The notes: generated from the letters alone by a model not told the origin. A stretch of 43,399 bases of DNA from Chara braunii (GCA_003427395.1 BFEA01001118.1:14460-57858), one strand, 5' to 3'. Shown: positions 1-9,345, numbered from the stretch's first letter. Program-made: numbers and translations.

Positions 1-281
1 AGGGGGAAGAGGTAAGGAAAGCTCCACCTGTTCATAACCTCTTACGTACAAGGCCAGCCACGTGGATGACAGGTTGAGCATTGGCTGCCCCCATCCCCGT
101 GTGTCACAAGGACCCACTTGCACGCAGCCAAAAGGCAAAGAGGTAAAGAAGGGGAGGAGGAAACCAAACCTGACAGGGAAAGAAAGATAGGGAAAGAAAG
201 ATAATCCAATTATCACAAAGCAAAATAACACATCCCACAGATCAACGTATCTTTTTTTTTTTTTCTTTTTTTTTTTTTGTA

Positions 282-332
282 GTCAAACAGAGCTGCCCGG
301 TAAACCGTAGGCAGAGAGGGAGAAGAGGACAA
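282..332 (-). repeat. Dispersed 51-bp repeat, copy 1, with A-rich tail
   Basis: A 51-bp segment here recurs at 2405-2455 with one mismatch. Read on the minus strand it ends in CTGTTTGAC and runs straight into an A-rich tract (244-279), while the second copy runs into a TA repeat. A shared body followed by a simple-repeat tail at the same point is how 5'-truncated retroposons (SINE 3' ends) look. The family is not recognised. Confidence 0.5.
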
Positions 333-394
333 GAAACGAGGGGCTGTGACACTGAATCAAAGCGCAAAGGCAAAAAAAAAAAAAAAGGTCATTG

Positions 395-458
395 CCTTTC
401 TTCACACATGTACATTTCCTGTAGATATCTACAGGAAATGTACATGTGTGAAGAAAGG
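395..458. repeat. Perfect 64-bp palindrome
   Basis: Positions 395-426 and 427-458 are exact reverse complements with no spacer; the centre is GATATC. The single strand could fold into a 32-bp hairpin. No TIR-like target duplication is obvious and there is no gene inside. It may be a foldback element, a hairpin RNA source, or a replication or assembly fold-back. Confidence 0.9.
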
Positions 459-469
459 AAAGGGCCAAT

Positions 470-850
470 TCTATATGCATGCATGCATGCATGCATGCAT
501 GCCATGCATAACACATACATACGTACACAAGACTGTGATGGGACTTTCACCGACTCGTCAGCAGGGTGAACCTAATGAGTGGATGAAAGTCGGAGGAAAC
601 AATCTGGCACAGACATGCTTTTTTTGTGTTGTGTGTAGCGAACATGGAAACACACACAGGCATGTACATACACAAAACACGTAAATACATGCATGCATGC
701 AAGCATGCATGCATGCATGCACACATACCGACATATATACATGCATGCATGCACATATACAAACATATATACATGCATGCATACACACGGAGGAACACAA
801 AAAAAGCACGTACATACATGCATGCATGTATAGACATACAGACACAAAAA
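470..850. repeat. ATGC/ACAT tetranucleotide-rich tract
   Basis: Repeated runs of (ATGC)n at about 474-502, 690-720, 740-752, 771-782 and 815-828 are mixed with (ACAT)n-like sequence. Long translations on both strands here are only alternating Cys/Met/His/Ala from the repeat, so no gene is called. Confidence 0.85.
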
Positions 851-1002
851 CAAACATGCAGAGGAAACGAATTCCAAAGATACGTGTACAACTTGAGAGG
901 CACCATACGGGTGATAATAGGAAGGCAGCACAAGTCAGCTCGACGCATACCACTTCACTTACTTCTTTCCTCCCTTCTCTCCCTCCTCCCCATCCACTCT
1001 CA

Positions 1003-1117
1003 TTGACTGATTGATTGATTGATTGATTAATCGACAGATTGATTGATTGATTGANTGAGTGAGTGAGTGAGTGAGTGAGTGATTGAGTCATTGATTGATT
1101 GACTGATAAAGATGTAG
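1003..1117. repeat. TGAT/TGAG tetranucleotide repeat
   Basis: Long runs of TTGA/TGAT pass into TGAG units. There is one ambiguous base at 1055. Simple sequence, no coding signal. Confidence 0.9.
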
Positions 1118-1777
1118 ATAAGATCTATGACATCGGCAAGGGAGATTAATATAAGATTAAAAGCACAAAATGATGCTGGGTAAAAAGAAGAATAAACATT
1201 TTCCAGCTTGGCACTGACGAGCCATTTCAATTATTCAATTTCCAAACGGGGAGAGGGCGAGGGTGTGAAAAACAAAACAAAACAAAAAAAAGACAACAAA
1301 ACTATTAACCTCAGCTGCTCTTGTGATATATATAGCCCACCACCGCCGCTCACCTATCCTTTTCCCGAGTTCCCCCGAGTTCGTACGGGCGAAGAAATCC
1401 CAGCACAGCAAGAAGGCCAGGCCAAGTAAACGTCAGCCTGTCCCTTCTCTATTACCTGTTGGCTCCTCTCAATATTACCGGTCTCTGCATAACTCCCAAG
1501 GCATTCACGTCGGGACCCCGGTACTGAAGGCTTTTCACATACACTACGCCGGGCTAGAAAACACACCAAACGAAAAAAGGGTCTCCAACACCTATACCTC
1601 TCTCCTTTAATTCCCTCCCTCTCTCTCCTCCGCCGAAAAAAAAAAGGAAATGAAATCCAAATAACTACAAGTTCAACCTCTTCCACGTGTCATTCCGTCA
1701 TCGACGTGCACCAATCTAGGCTCAGAAAACAGGGGTCACTGCCTTCACCCCATCATACATGTAATCCCAGTATACTA

Positions 1778-1887
1778 ATTAGTTAGTATACGAGTAAATC
1801 TCTTTCACAGTATCTTCACAAACACACACCTCATTAGTTAGCATACGAGTAAATCTCTTTCACAGTATCTTCATAAACACACACCTC
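1778..1887. repeat. 55-bp tandem duplication
   Basis: Two adjacent copies of a 55-bp unit (1778-1832 and 1833-1887) starting ATTAGTTAG differ at only about two positions. A recent local duplication in non-coding sequence. Confidence 0.85.
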
Positions 1888-2019
1888 CCTTCCTTACTTA
1901 TCCCCCTTCATTTTCCTTCTTTCCTTGGCTTCTCCTGTTATTTTCCTCCTCTCCTTCCCTTCTTTCCCCGAGCCCCCTTCCTTGCTCTCTTCATGTCCTT
2001 CCCTCTCGTACCGCCCCCT

Positions 2020-2022
<3 letters not shown>

Positions 2023-2056
<34 letters not shown>
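2023..2056. repeat. (CT)n microsatellite
   Basis: About 17 CT units in a pyrimidine-rich stretch. No gene is associated. Confidence 0.95.
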
Positions 2057-2059
<3 letters not shown>

Positions 2060-2253
2060 CTTCTCTCTGTGTTCTCACTCGTCTTTCTTGTGCGTTCCCT
2101 TTGCATTTGAACGTACAAGATTTGCATGCTTGCAGCCATGCACCACAGTCAGACTGCGATCCCGACTTGGATCGAGTAAAATAATAAGGATGCAGCCTTC
2201 GACGACACGAGCCTGGCCCCTATTACTAATTCAACAGACAGGGCACTCACCTA

Positions 2254-2371
2254 CGGTCTTCACCCGAATAGAACGCACGGTCATTATCGCTGATGATGCA
2301 TTCTATAGACTGAAAGTTTCCCCAAATAGAGCTGTATAACGACCGTGCGTTCTAATCGGAGTGAACAAGGT
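2254..2371. mobile_element. MITE-like inverted-repeat element, copy 1
   Basis: Inverted arms AGAACGCACGGTCATTA (2270-2286) and TAACGACCGTGCGTTCT (2337-2353) match at 16 of 17 bases as reverse complements. Weaker pairing extends outward to the GTGAACAAGG end near 2370. The element is about 118 bp with no coding capacity. A diverged relative of similar size lies at 7882-8005 and ends in the same GTGAACAAGG. Short, TIR-bounded and multi-copy fits a MITE, but exact ends and target duplication are not settled. Confidence 0.6.
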
Positions 2372-2404
2372 ACTCGAATCCTATCCTTATTATATATATA
2401 TATC

Positions 2405-2455
2405 GTCAAACAGAGCTGCCCGGCAAACCGTAGGCAGAGAGGGAGAAGAGGACAA
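2405..2455 (-). repeat. Dispersed 51-bp repeat, copy 2, with TA tail
   Basis: Same 51-bp segment as at 282-332 with one C/T difference. On the minus strand it runs into (TA)n at 2391-2402 instead of poly(A). Likely the 3' end of an unnamed retroposon. Confidence 0.5.
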
Positions 2456-2780
2456 CAAGGCAACATAGTGAACCTTTTCTTCACTTCGCAATGGTGGGCA
2501 CATGGAGGGAGATGTGCTCAGAAGAGAAGAAGAGGAAGTCGAAGTTGAAGACGGACCCGCGCCCGGGGAGAAAGAATGCAACAAAAGGCTGTGGAAACCA
2601 AAAGGGAAAATAACCCTTTTTTGAGCGGGAAAAAGGGAGAGAGATGGTTAATTGATTGGTTTTAATTAATTGGTAAAATTTCAGTAATGAAATGATGCAG
2701 TTTACAAGGGAGAGAAACAAGTTCATAAAACACATTGTAAAAAGAAAAAACAATTAAAACATTAAAAAAAAAATAAAAAT

Positions 2781-4346
2781 CTACACGAGGATCTCCATAG
2801 CCCGAAGCTCCTTCTCCCCAACCACCTTGTTGACCCGCTCCACCTCAAAAGAGATCGGACTAGGAGGCGGCTCCTCCTCCTCGTATCCGTCGTAAGGTAA
2901 TACGGACTCGTCGAGAAGCCATCCATTTACTCCTTGGCGGTAGATAAAACACCTCTTCATGCCCGCATCGAGAGCGAGCTGGGCAGCCCACATGGCTCTG
3001 GTACCATCCCGACACTGAAGAATGACAAGATCTTCCTTTCCTAATTTGGAAAAATGGAACGCTTGCTGCCAAGCATCGGCATCCATAGCCAAAGCTCGGG
3101 GCCACTGGTCGACAGGAAGGTGAAGAGAGCCGGGTATGGACCCATAGAGCGCGCGTTCGTCGTGTCGGCGCAAATCCACCAGCTTCGCAATCTCCACACC
3201 CCGGCCCCCTCCTCCCCCTCCTCCTCTTCCCCCCCCAACTCTGACACCTCCCCCCCTCTCCGCCGCCCGATTTCTTGCCAACAGCAGCGCTAACGCGTCT
3301 CTATTTATAAACTTCAAAGCACTAGACGAACTCTTCCCTCCCCCTCCCCCGGCCCCGCCCCCGTCCCCTCCCCCTCCCCCTCCCCCTCCTCCTGCTCCTG
3401 GTTCTCCTTCTTCTTGCTGCCGCTGTTGGGACATGCTTGCCAGAAAGGTTTGATACCCAACCAGGCCTCCCGCCAAAACGCAGCATCGGCTGTACCCCAG
3501 CGACGCGGCGACTACCGCCGCCTGCTGCGCCTTGCGCCCACGTGTCGACAGGAACACCACCACCTCCCTCCTCAACGGCTGCCTAGCTGGCGCGAATCTT
3601 CGCTCCAAAGCCGCCTCTGGTAACGACAAAATGGCGCGCACGTCCTGCTCTGGCAAGTTGATTACGTTCTTGAATGGCGCCGGATTGGCCGCCGCCGTGT
3701 TCCTTGCGCGGACGTCGAGAAGAGAGTAGGCAGTGGGGTTGGTCTCCACGAGTCTCTTCAAGGCGGCGGGACTGATGTTGGCAAAAGCAGGGGCGGAGCT
3801 TCCGCCCAGATGCGCGGCTCTTTGCGCCGCCGACCTCCGCTTGGCCAGCACACTCCGCAGCTGCCGCACTCCCCACGCCAGCAAGGCAAATTGCAAAAGA
3901 AACGTCAGCGAGCCGCCCACGTTTTGAATTCGAACTTTCCCGCCCTTTTCCTTCTCCTTGGCGTATGCGGCGGCCACAGCCTCCAATCCGCTCCCGCCAC
4001 GTGTCTTCACCACCCCTCTGCTGCTACTACCCTCCCTCTCCTTCTTATTACTCCCACTACTCATCGCGCTAATCGCGCTAATCGCGCTAATCGCGCTAAT
4101 CGAGCTACTGAGACTATCTTCTTTCCCGCTCCCGCTCCCGCTCCCCCCGCCGCCGCCAACGCCGATTCCCCCAGCACTTTCCATCACGCTCTCCAGCATC
4201 CGTCCTTTCCTTCCTGCCCTTGCACTGCCCGCCGTCGTCGGCCCCAATAAGTCGGATGAACCCGTCTCCGCCCCCCCCATTTTTTCCATCCCCCGGCCCC
4301 AAGAACCCCAACAACAACAACAAAAAAATTTGAAAAAAAAGCACAC
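2781..4346 (-). CDS. Tandem rhodanese-domain protein, membrane-anchored
   Basis: 521 codons from the first ATG. A second in-frame ATG at residue 20 may be the better start, because the first 19 residues are an odd Phe/Cys-rich run. Residues 60-75 are Gly/Ser-rich and 84-95 are Ser-Ala-Ile repeats. A hydrophobic segment at about 145-163 is a likely membrane helix. Two rhodanese domains follow: about 190-302 and 344-478. The second has Asp391 and the catalytic loop CRDGTRA with Cys445. The first has Leu266 at the cysteine position (FLSTRGRKA), so it should lack sulfurtransferase activity. A poly-Gly linker (about 319-338) separates them. Plant rhodanese proteins of this kind are often plastid-located; that location is inferred. 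The exact family member is not recognised. No intron is needed to keep the frame. The C-terminal region of about 40 residues is acidic and proline-rich. Confidence 0.82.
   Translation of the reverse strand: MCFFFKFFCCCCWGSWGRGMEKMGGAETGSSDLLGPTTAGSARAGRKGRMLESVMESAGGIGVGGGGGSGSGSGKEDSLSSSISAISAISAISAMSSGSNKKEREGSSSRGVVKTRGGSGLEAVAAAYAKEKEKGGKVRIQNVGGSLTFLLQFALLAWGVRQLRSVLAKRRSAAQRAAHLGGSSAPAFANISPAALKRLVETNPTAYSLLDVRARNTAAANPAPFKNVINLPEQDVRAILSLPEAALERRFAPARQPLRREVVVFLSTRGRKAQQAAVVAASLGYSRCCVLAGGLVGYQTFLASMSQQRQQEEGEPGAGGGGGGGGGDGGGAGGGGGKSSSSALKFINRDALALLLARNRAAERGGGVRVGGGRGGGGGGGRGVEIAKLVDLRRHDERALYGSIPGSLHLPVDQWPRALAMDADAWQQAFHFSKLGKEDLVILQCRDGTRAMWAAQLALDAGMKRCFIYRQGVNGWLLDESVLPYDGYEEEEPPPSPISFEVERVNKVVGEKELRAMEILV
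4063..4107. repeat. 9-bp coding tandem repeat (five units)
   Basis: Five ATCGCGCTA units (the last with one change) lie inside the rhodanese gene and encode its Ser-Ala-Ile repeats. The unit keeps the frame, so copy number can vary without breaking the gene. Confidence 0.85.
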
Positions 4347-4405
4347 CCTCCGACACCACCACCACCTAGTACCTACTCTTTTAGCGATCGCGACCCCGAC
4401 CTTCT

Positions 4406-4475
<70 letters not shown>

Positions 4476-4480
4476 ATCGC
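4347..4480 (-). promoter_or_regulatory. Probable 5' leader/promoter of the rhodanese gene with (GA)30
   Basis: Just upstream of the rhodanese ATG, 4411-4470 is an uninterrupted (TC)30, read as (GA)30 in the gene's direction. GA/CT microsatellites are common in plant 5' leaders and core promoters. No clear TATA box was identified, so the assignment is by position only. Confidence 0.35.
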
Positions 4481-5397
4481 AGCTCTCAATCGTCCAAGGT
4501 TTCCACCAACGATGACGTGGAAGCTCCCGATGCTTCTTCAACTCTACCGACCGCGATGGCGATGGCGATGGCGATGGCGACAAAGACGAAGATGAAGACT
4601 ACGATGGAAGGAGACGACGAGCAAGAGGATGATGACAACGGTAACGATGGCAACAGCAAAGTGGAGGTAAAGACTGAGGAAGACGAGGAGGAAGGTCGAT
4701 CCTCGCTGTCAGTCCGTCTTTCCCGCCGTCTTACGAACGTGTCTTGTTCTCGAGATCGACCTTCGTGCTTCCTTACGTAGTAGCTCTCTACTGGTCCCAT
4801 GTCCGGGCCCAGTCCCATTTTTCCCCCGACCTTTCCCCGCTTTTCCGCCCCCTCCCTCCTCCAACCGCCCCTTTCAGCCCACCCCCTCACGCATTTAAAT
4901 TCCGACGACAGGCGTTTGATTCTTCACCACTACTGTAGATTTTGCCGGATCCCGACCCCGATCCTCCTCGTCTTTCAGTCAGGCCGCCCCCGCCGCGGCC
5001 CCCGACTCCGCGAGTGATGATCGGTCGGTTCTCGAAAATTGCTCCGCGCTCTGGTTACAAAAAAAAAAAAAAAAAACTCTTGGGTACACGTCAGCGATAC
5101 ACGATGCCGATTAACTCTTCACTCTCTGATCCACGTCAGCGGGTCGGGGTCGCGATCGCTCGGACAACTCACTGGTGGACCTCGACACGCCGCCACGGAC
5201 AAGACAAGCAAAACCCCTTTCCGTCCTCCTTCCCGCCAAAAGGTTCCCGCGCTTTCGCGCGCTGACTGGAGCCTTTTCGGAACTTTCTCGTGACACTTCG
5301 GCAATTAGGCAGCGCGTCTTCTTTTTTTCCTTTTTTTTTTCTCGCCAACCAGGTAGCTCATTTCCCCACATCTTTTCGTTTTTTCTTTTTTTTTTTA
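4481..5397. other. Intergenic, no supported gene
   Basis: GC-rich, CpG-containing sequence with a GATGGC hexamer run (4551-4582), short poly(A) (5060-5075) and poly(T) tracts. Small open frames here are low-complexity and acidic and were not accepted as genes. It could hold 5' sequence of the rhodanese gene. Confidence 0.5.
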
Positions 5398-5703
5398 CCG
5401 CCAACTAGGTAGCTCGCTTTCCCGCGCAATCAATCAATCCATCCCCTATCACTCAACTGAAAACCAGCGGGCAAAAAAAGAAAAAGAAACGAATTTCAGA
5501 AAAAACGAACGGGCCTCCCGGTAAAACCAGCCTGCGTCGGGGAGACTTTCCCCGCCAACTAGGTAGCTCGCTTTCCCGCGCAATCAATCACTCCATCCCC
5601 TATCACCCAACTGAAAACCAGCGGGCAAAAAAAAAGAAAAAGACAAGAATTTAAGAAAAAACGACGGGCCTCCCGGTAAATCCAGCCTCTGCGTCGGGGA
5701 GAC
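5398..5703. repeat. 154-bp tandem duplication
   Basis: Two adjacent copies begin CCGCCAACTAGGTAGC at 5398 and 5552 and remain very similar, with small indels in A-rich parts. A related start (CGCCAACCAGGTAGC) lies just upstream at about 5342, suggesting an older, larger array. No coding potential seen. Confidence 0.85.
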
Positions 5704-7459
5704 GTTGAAAGGTACACACACTTATACACGTCGCGAGCGTTTCCTTTCAATTTACAGTAGTCTATCATTACAAAAAATCATTAAAAAAAAATCATCAAAA
5801 CCACATCAAAATCATTAAAAATTATCGAAGTCGTCAAAATCATCAACATCATCACAATCACCACTCATCGACCGCGTTTTTTTGGCGGGAAGAGCGCCCG
5901 TATACGGCCGCCTCTTTCGAACCAAAAATTCCACACATACTTGACTTGCCCGAGCTTTCTACTCGTTCGCTCAAAGTGCACTCTTAAAATAAAAAAAATA
6001 AAAGTAAAAAAAAGTACGCACTGCTCCCTGCCCTCCTTCCCGCTTCGCCTGTTGGCTGTCCTTCCCTCTTGGCTGTGCTTTTGTCCGTTGCGCGCCACTT
6101 TCCGAGTGATTCGCTCGCTCGCTCGCTCGCTCGCCCGCTGTCACACACCGCCACACACCTCTCTCTCCCCAGATCAAATCACCAAGGCATATAACAATAA
6201 CGGAAAATCTTATTTCCCCGTTTTTCCAAACAGCAAAATTTCTGCTTTGTCCCCTTGTTTGTCGACTGTCGTGTCGTCGGTCGCCGGCCTGACCCTTTCT
6301 TCCTCACGCCATTTTGACCCCAAGATTTGTCGCTTGCTGAACATGCACTTCTCCTAGGCAGCGGAAGAGACGCTTAAAGCCGATCCACAGCCAAATGCCA
6401 AAATGCCGTCCATCATTTTAAGTCTCTATCTCAACCATCGACAACATCGTCATCGCTGCTCCTCGGTTCTGCGACCTCCTCCTCCTCCTCCTCCTTCTCC
6501 TTCCCTTCCCAGTCCCAATCCTATCTTCTCAAACATTCCGGGTTGGCGTACAAGACATCAAAAGATTGTTGCTGCTGACAATAGAAAAAAAAAAAAAAAA
6601 TTGCGGATTTCTGGTGCCAGTAAGAGTTTAGGCCAGGGGCAAAACGCGAATTTTCCCAGATATAGAGGTAAACTAATAACAAAATTCGAAAAGCTAATGA
6701 AATAGAGGGAGAGGAAGAGAGAGAGAGAGATTGAGGCAAATATAGAAACGAAAGATATAGAAAGAGAAAGCGAACAGAGATGGAGACAAGCAGTGAGAGA
6801 GAGAGAGAGAGTAACGGTGATTAGATCACACGAATGGAGAAGGGAGAGAAAGACAGAAGAGAGGGAAAAAACAAACGAGGAAACGAAGTGGAAAGAGAGA
6901 AAAGCAAATACAGCGACGGGAGAGAGAGAGAGAGGGGGGGGGGGGAGAGGGTTAGGGGAAGGGGGGGGGGGGACAAAGAATCAAGAAAAAAGAACGAAGA
7001 AAACGAAAGAGAACAACAAAGGGATTCAAGGGCAGAGGGAGAACGGACCGCGTAGTATAATTACGTCGATGGATCTTTTGCTGCTGGCCAACAAGATCTC
7101 GGAGGACGACGATGACTGAATGCCCGAAATTAGTCGTGTGAGACGAACACGTGTCAGGATTTTCACGGCGGAATCTATCTGATCATAAAGAGCTCAGGTA
7201 CAGAAAAAGAACACGGGGGGGGGATGGTACTAGAAGAACGAACACGAGCCGAGAGCCTGGGGAACCCTTCCCCATTCCCCCCCCGCCCCCCCCCCCCCCC
7301 CCCCCCCCCCCCGCTAGTGCTTCAATATCCACAGCACACTAGCTTTCGTGTGCACATACTAACGATCGCCTCTTCCACTGCGCATCAACTAAAATCCATC
7401 AATCTCGATCCCGATGACCACAGATGCCTCTTTCTCTGGAGCTACAGCTAAAAAAAAAT
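5704..7459. other. Intergenic, simple sequence, no supported gene
   Basis: ATC/AAT-rich sequence (5770-5860), GA-rich purine tract (6705-7050) with G runs at about 6935-6945 and 6961-6972, and a 27-base C run at 7286-7312. Open frames in the purine tract are Glu/Arg/Lys low complexity and are rejected as genes. Confidence 0.6.
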
Positions 7460-7561
7460 GTGCTGACGTGGGGAAAGCGCTGACATGACAAATGTGCTGA
7501 CGTGGCAAATGTGCTGACGTGGCAAAAGTGCTGACGTGACAAATGTGCTGACGCGGCAAAG
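7460..7561. repeat. Six 17-bp tandem repeats with TGACGTGG cores
   Basis: Six head-to-tail units of 17 bp (starts 7460, 7477, 7494, 7511, 7528, 7545) follow GTGCTGACGTGGCAAAT with a few changes. Units 1, 3 and 4 keep TGACGTGG, which combines a TGACG element with an ACGTGG core, both known plant bZIP sites; units 2, 5 and 6 have one change. Either a minisatellite or a binding-site array. No gene start is evident close by. Confidence 0.8.
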
Positions 7562-7584
7562 GAGTGTGTCAATCGAAGCCGGTT

Positions 7585-7589
<5 letters not shown>

Positions 7590-7629
<40 letters not shown>
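7590..7629. repeat. (GA)20 microsatellite
   Basis: Forty bases of alternating A and G, 28 bp after the 17-bp repeat array. Confidence 0.95.
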
Positions 7630-7796
7630 AGCCAACAGGTACATGTGAAGTAATTGGAAGCAGAAGCTAGCCGAGTAAGTTTATGTGCAATCTGTCAAGC
7701 CACAGATTCGAGGATCGACTCTTTAAAAGGGGAGAAGGAATGTATTGACGTGGCAATCAATGCCATGACGGTGATTACGTGGACTGCTCTGCATCT

Positions 7797-7868
7797 TGTG
7801 CTTGGTTCCCAGCCCGTCCGGTGATTCGAACAGCTGCTGCTATATGTGCTTGGTTCCCAGCCCGTCCG
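7797..7868. repeat. 24-bp direct repeats, spaced
   Basis: A 24-bp segment beginning TGTGCTTGGTTCCCAG occurs identically at 7797-7820 and 7845-7868, with a 24-bp spacer. Just upstream of the second MITE-like element. Confidence 0.8.
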
Positions 7869-7881
7869 ATCGACGAGCCTG

Positions 7882-8005
7882 CCTTGTTCATCCGACCGAA
7901 TACAAAGTACGGTCATTATTGCTGTATTTAGACTGAAAGATGCCCCCAAAAGTACAAAAGTACAGTTGTAATTACCGCACGTTATATTCTATCTAGTGAA
8001 CAAGG
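7882..8005. mobile_element. MITE-like inverted-repeat element, copy 2
   Basis: Ends CCTTGTTCA (7882-7890) and TGAACAAGG (7997-8005) are inverted, with further imperfect pairing inward. The interior keeps the ACGGTCATTA and TAGACTGAAAG blocks of the element at 2254-2371. It is about 124 bp, more diverged, and non-coding. Confidence 0.55.
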
Positions 8006-8295
8006 TAGTCTTCTCCTCCCGCGGGTGAACAAAGGTGATTTCCTCCTCCTCCTCCTCCTCCCAACGCGCTCCCTCCTTTCCAGCTCCCTCCAGCTCCAAC
8101 CGATCGACCTCGCCGGACCAAAATCAGCTCTGTCCGCCCTTCCTCGAATTTTTTTGGCGAACCGGAAACGACAATTCCGAATCTTTGAAATTTTTCGCCG
8201 AACCGAAAAGCGCCCGCGCTATTTCTACCACTTCGTCCGTTCGGTCATTCATTCATTCATTTAATGGTGTCGTCAACAACAAAGGGGTGGGTATT

Positions 8296-8377
8296 CGAAC
8301 CGCGGAGGAAAAACGCGGAAGACGACAAACACACATCGAACCGCGGAGGAAAAACGCGGAAGACGACAAACACAAGT
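8296..8377. repeat. 41-bp tandem duplication
   Basis: Adjacent copies of a 41-bp unit starting CGAACCGCGGAGG at 8296 and 8337. A short GGCGAAA-type minisatellite follows at about 8422-8458. Confidence 0.8.
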
Positions 8378-8801
8378 GCAAGCGCGGGCACGACACAGCG
8401 AAAGCCCGGGCCCGACATGCATGGCGAAGGCGAAAGGCGAAGGCGAAAGGCGAAAGCGATCATGAATTTCGTTCGTTCGTTCGGGCATGGCGCCACTGCT
8501 TCTCTACATGCACAGAAGACAAAAAACTAATTACAAATATGGCGGTGCACCTTTCCATGTTCTAGGGGAGGATTCATTCTCATTTTGCAGATTTGGTGAG
8601 TAGTTGAGCGCGGCACTTCCCCAGCGTACGTATCGAATTTTTCTTACTTTTTATTTTTTTTCTAATAAGGGTTATTAGCCCAACCAATTCAATTACCTGT
8701 CGAATGTCGACAGAGGACAGCCTTTCAGGCCTTTTTTATTGTCATTATAGTAGAACGGGGGGGGATTCCGTTGCAGGCACATCCGTGCTCAAGGCTCCAA
8801 C

Positions 8802-8866
8802 GAGGGAACATGCGGGAGCTGGACCCACCTGGAGCCTTGAGGGAACATGCGGGAACTGGACCCACC
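8802..8866. repeat. 37-bp tandem duplication
   Basis: GAGGGAACATGCGGGA starts both copies (8802 and 8839); the second is partial. It sits directly before the 27-bp repeats. Confidence 0.8.
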
Positions 8867-8868
8867 AG

Positions 8869-8949
8869 CAGGTGCGATACTTGTTATTGTTACAGCAGGT
8901 GCGATACTTGTTATTGTTACAGCAGGTGCGATACTTGTTATTGTTACAG
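8869..8949. repeat. Three identical 27-bp tandem repeats
   Basis: Units at 8869-8895, 8896-8922 and 8923-8949 start CAGGTGCGATACTTG and contain TTATTGTTACAG. They lie at the far end of the minus-strand SINE-like element. They may be its expanded 3' tail or an independent minisatellite. Confidence 0.9.
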
Positions 8950-9203
8950 CAGGTGGGCGAGTCACCGAGAGCTTCTTCTTCTTCGATGGGCCAGTCACTA
9001 TGCCTCCCCTCCGATCCCCGCCACCCCTATGAGCATCCGCAGTCTCAGCTCAATTCCACTTGGGGGGACCAACGGCATATCTCTAGGTGGCGGGCGCCAA
9101 GCATGCCGACCGGTAGAAAGGTCCATGAGAAAGCCAGTGGGGATTGAACCCAGGACGTCCTGAATGCCGCGTGCGTTCCTTACCAACTGAGCTAACGCCT
9201 CCC
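8950..9203 (-). mobile_element. tRNA-derived SINE
   Basis: On the minus strand the 5' end is a tRNA-like head: start GGGAGGC at 9203, an A box TAGCTCAGTTGG (9194-9183) and a B box GGTTCAATCCC (9150-9140), at the normal tRNA spacing. Acceptor-stem pairing is missing (no GCCTCCC after the T arm), so this is not a working tRNA gene. It fits a polymerase III SINE with a tRNA head and an unrelated body. The left end is approximate. It stands head to head with a U6 retrocopy 17 bp away. Confidence 0.7.
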
Positions 9204-9220
9204 AACGAAAACAAAAACAA

Positions 9221-9291
9221 GTCCTTCGGGACATCCGTTAAAATTGGGACGATACAGAGAAGATTGATTAGCATAAATCGAGAAATGGTCC

Positions 9292-9345
<54 letters not shown>
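9221..9345 (+). pseudogene. Polyadenylated U6 snRNA retropseudogene
   Basis: The sequence starts with a U6 5' stem-loop (GTCCTTCGGGACATCC) and contains the ACAGAGA box and the 3' AAATCGAGAAATGGTCC. About 26 bases from the AGC triad through the internal stem-loop are missing, between two GCAT copies; a GATT is duplicated at the junction. The U6 part ends at 9292 and is followed directly by 53 A residues rather than a T-run terminator. A mature RNA plus poly(A) without a promoter is the mark of LINE-mediated retroposition. It cannot form the catalytic U6 core. Confidence 0.85.

Noticed and set aside
283-1091. Overlapping Cys/Met/His-rich open frames on both strands
   Set aside because: They are translations of ATGC, ACAT and TGAT/TGAG tetranucleotide repeats and appear on both strands.
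4517-4780. 87-codon acidic ORF on the plus strand upstream of the rhodanese gene
   Set aside because: Low complexity (Ala-Met from a GATGGC repeat, Glu/Asp runs), and no domain or splice partner. It is more likely leader or promoter sequence.
6793-7119. Arg/Glu/Lys-rich ORFs
   Set aside because: They arise from a GA-rich purine tract with G runs; no ordered segment.
9110-9204. Functional tRNA gene on the minus strand
   Set aside because: A and B boxes are good, but the acceptor stem does not pair and the T stem is imperfect. Better as a SINE head.
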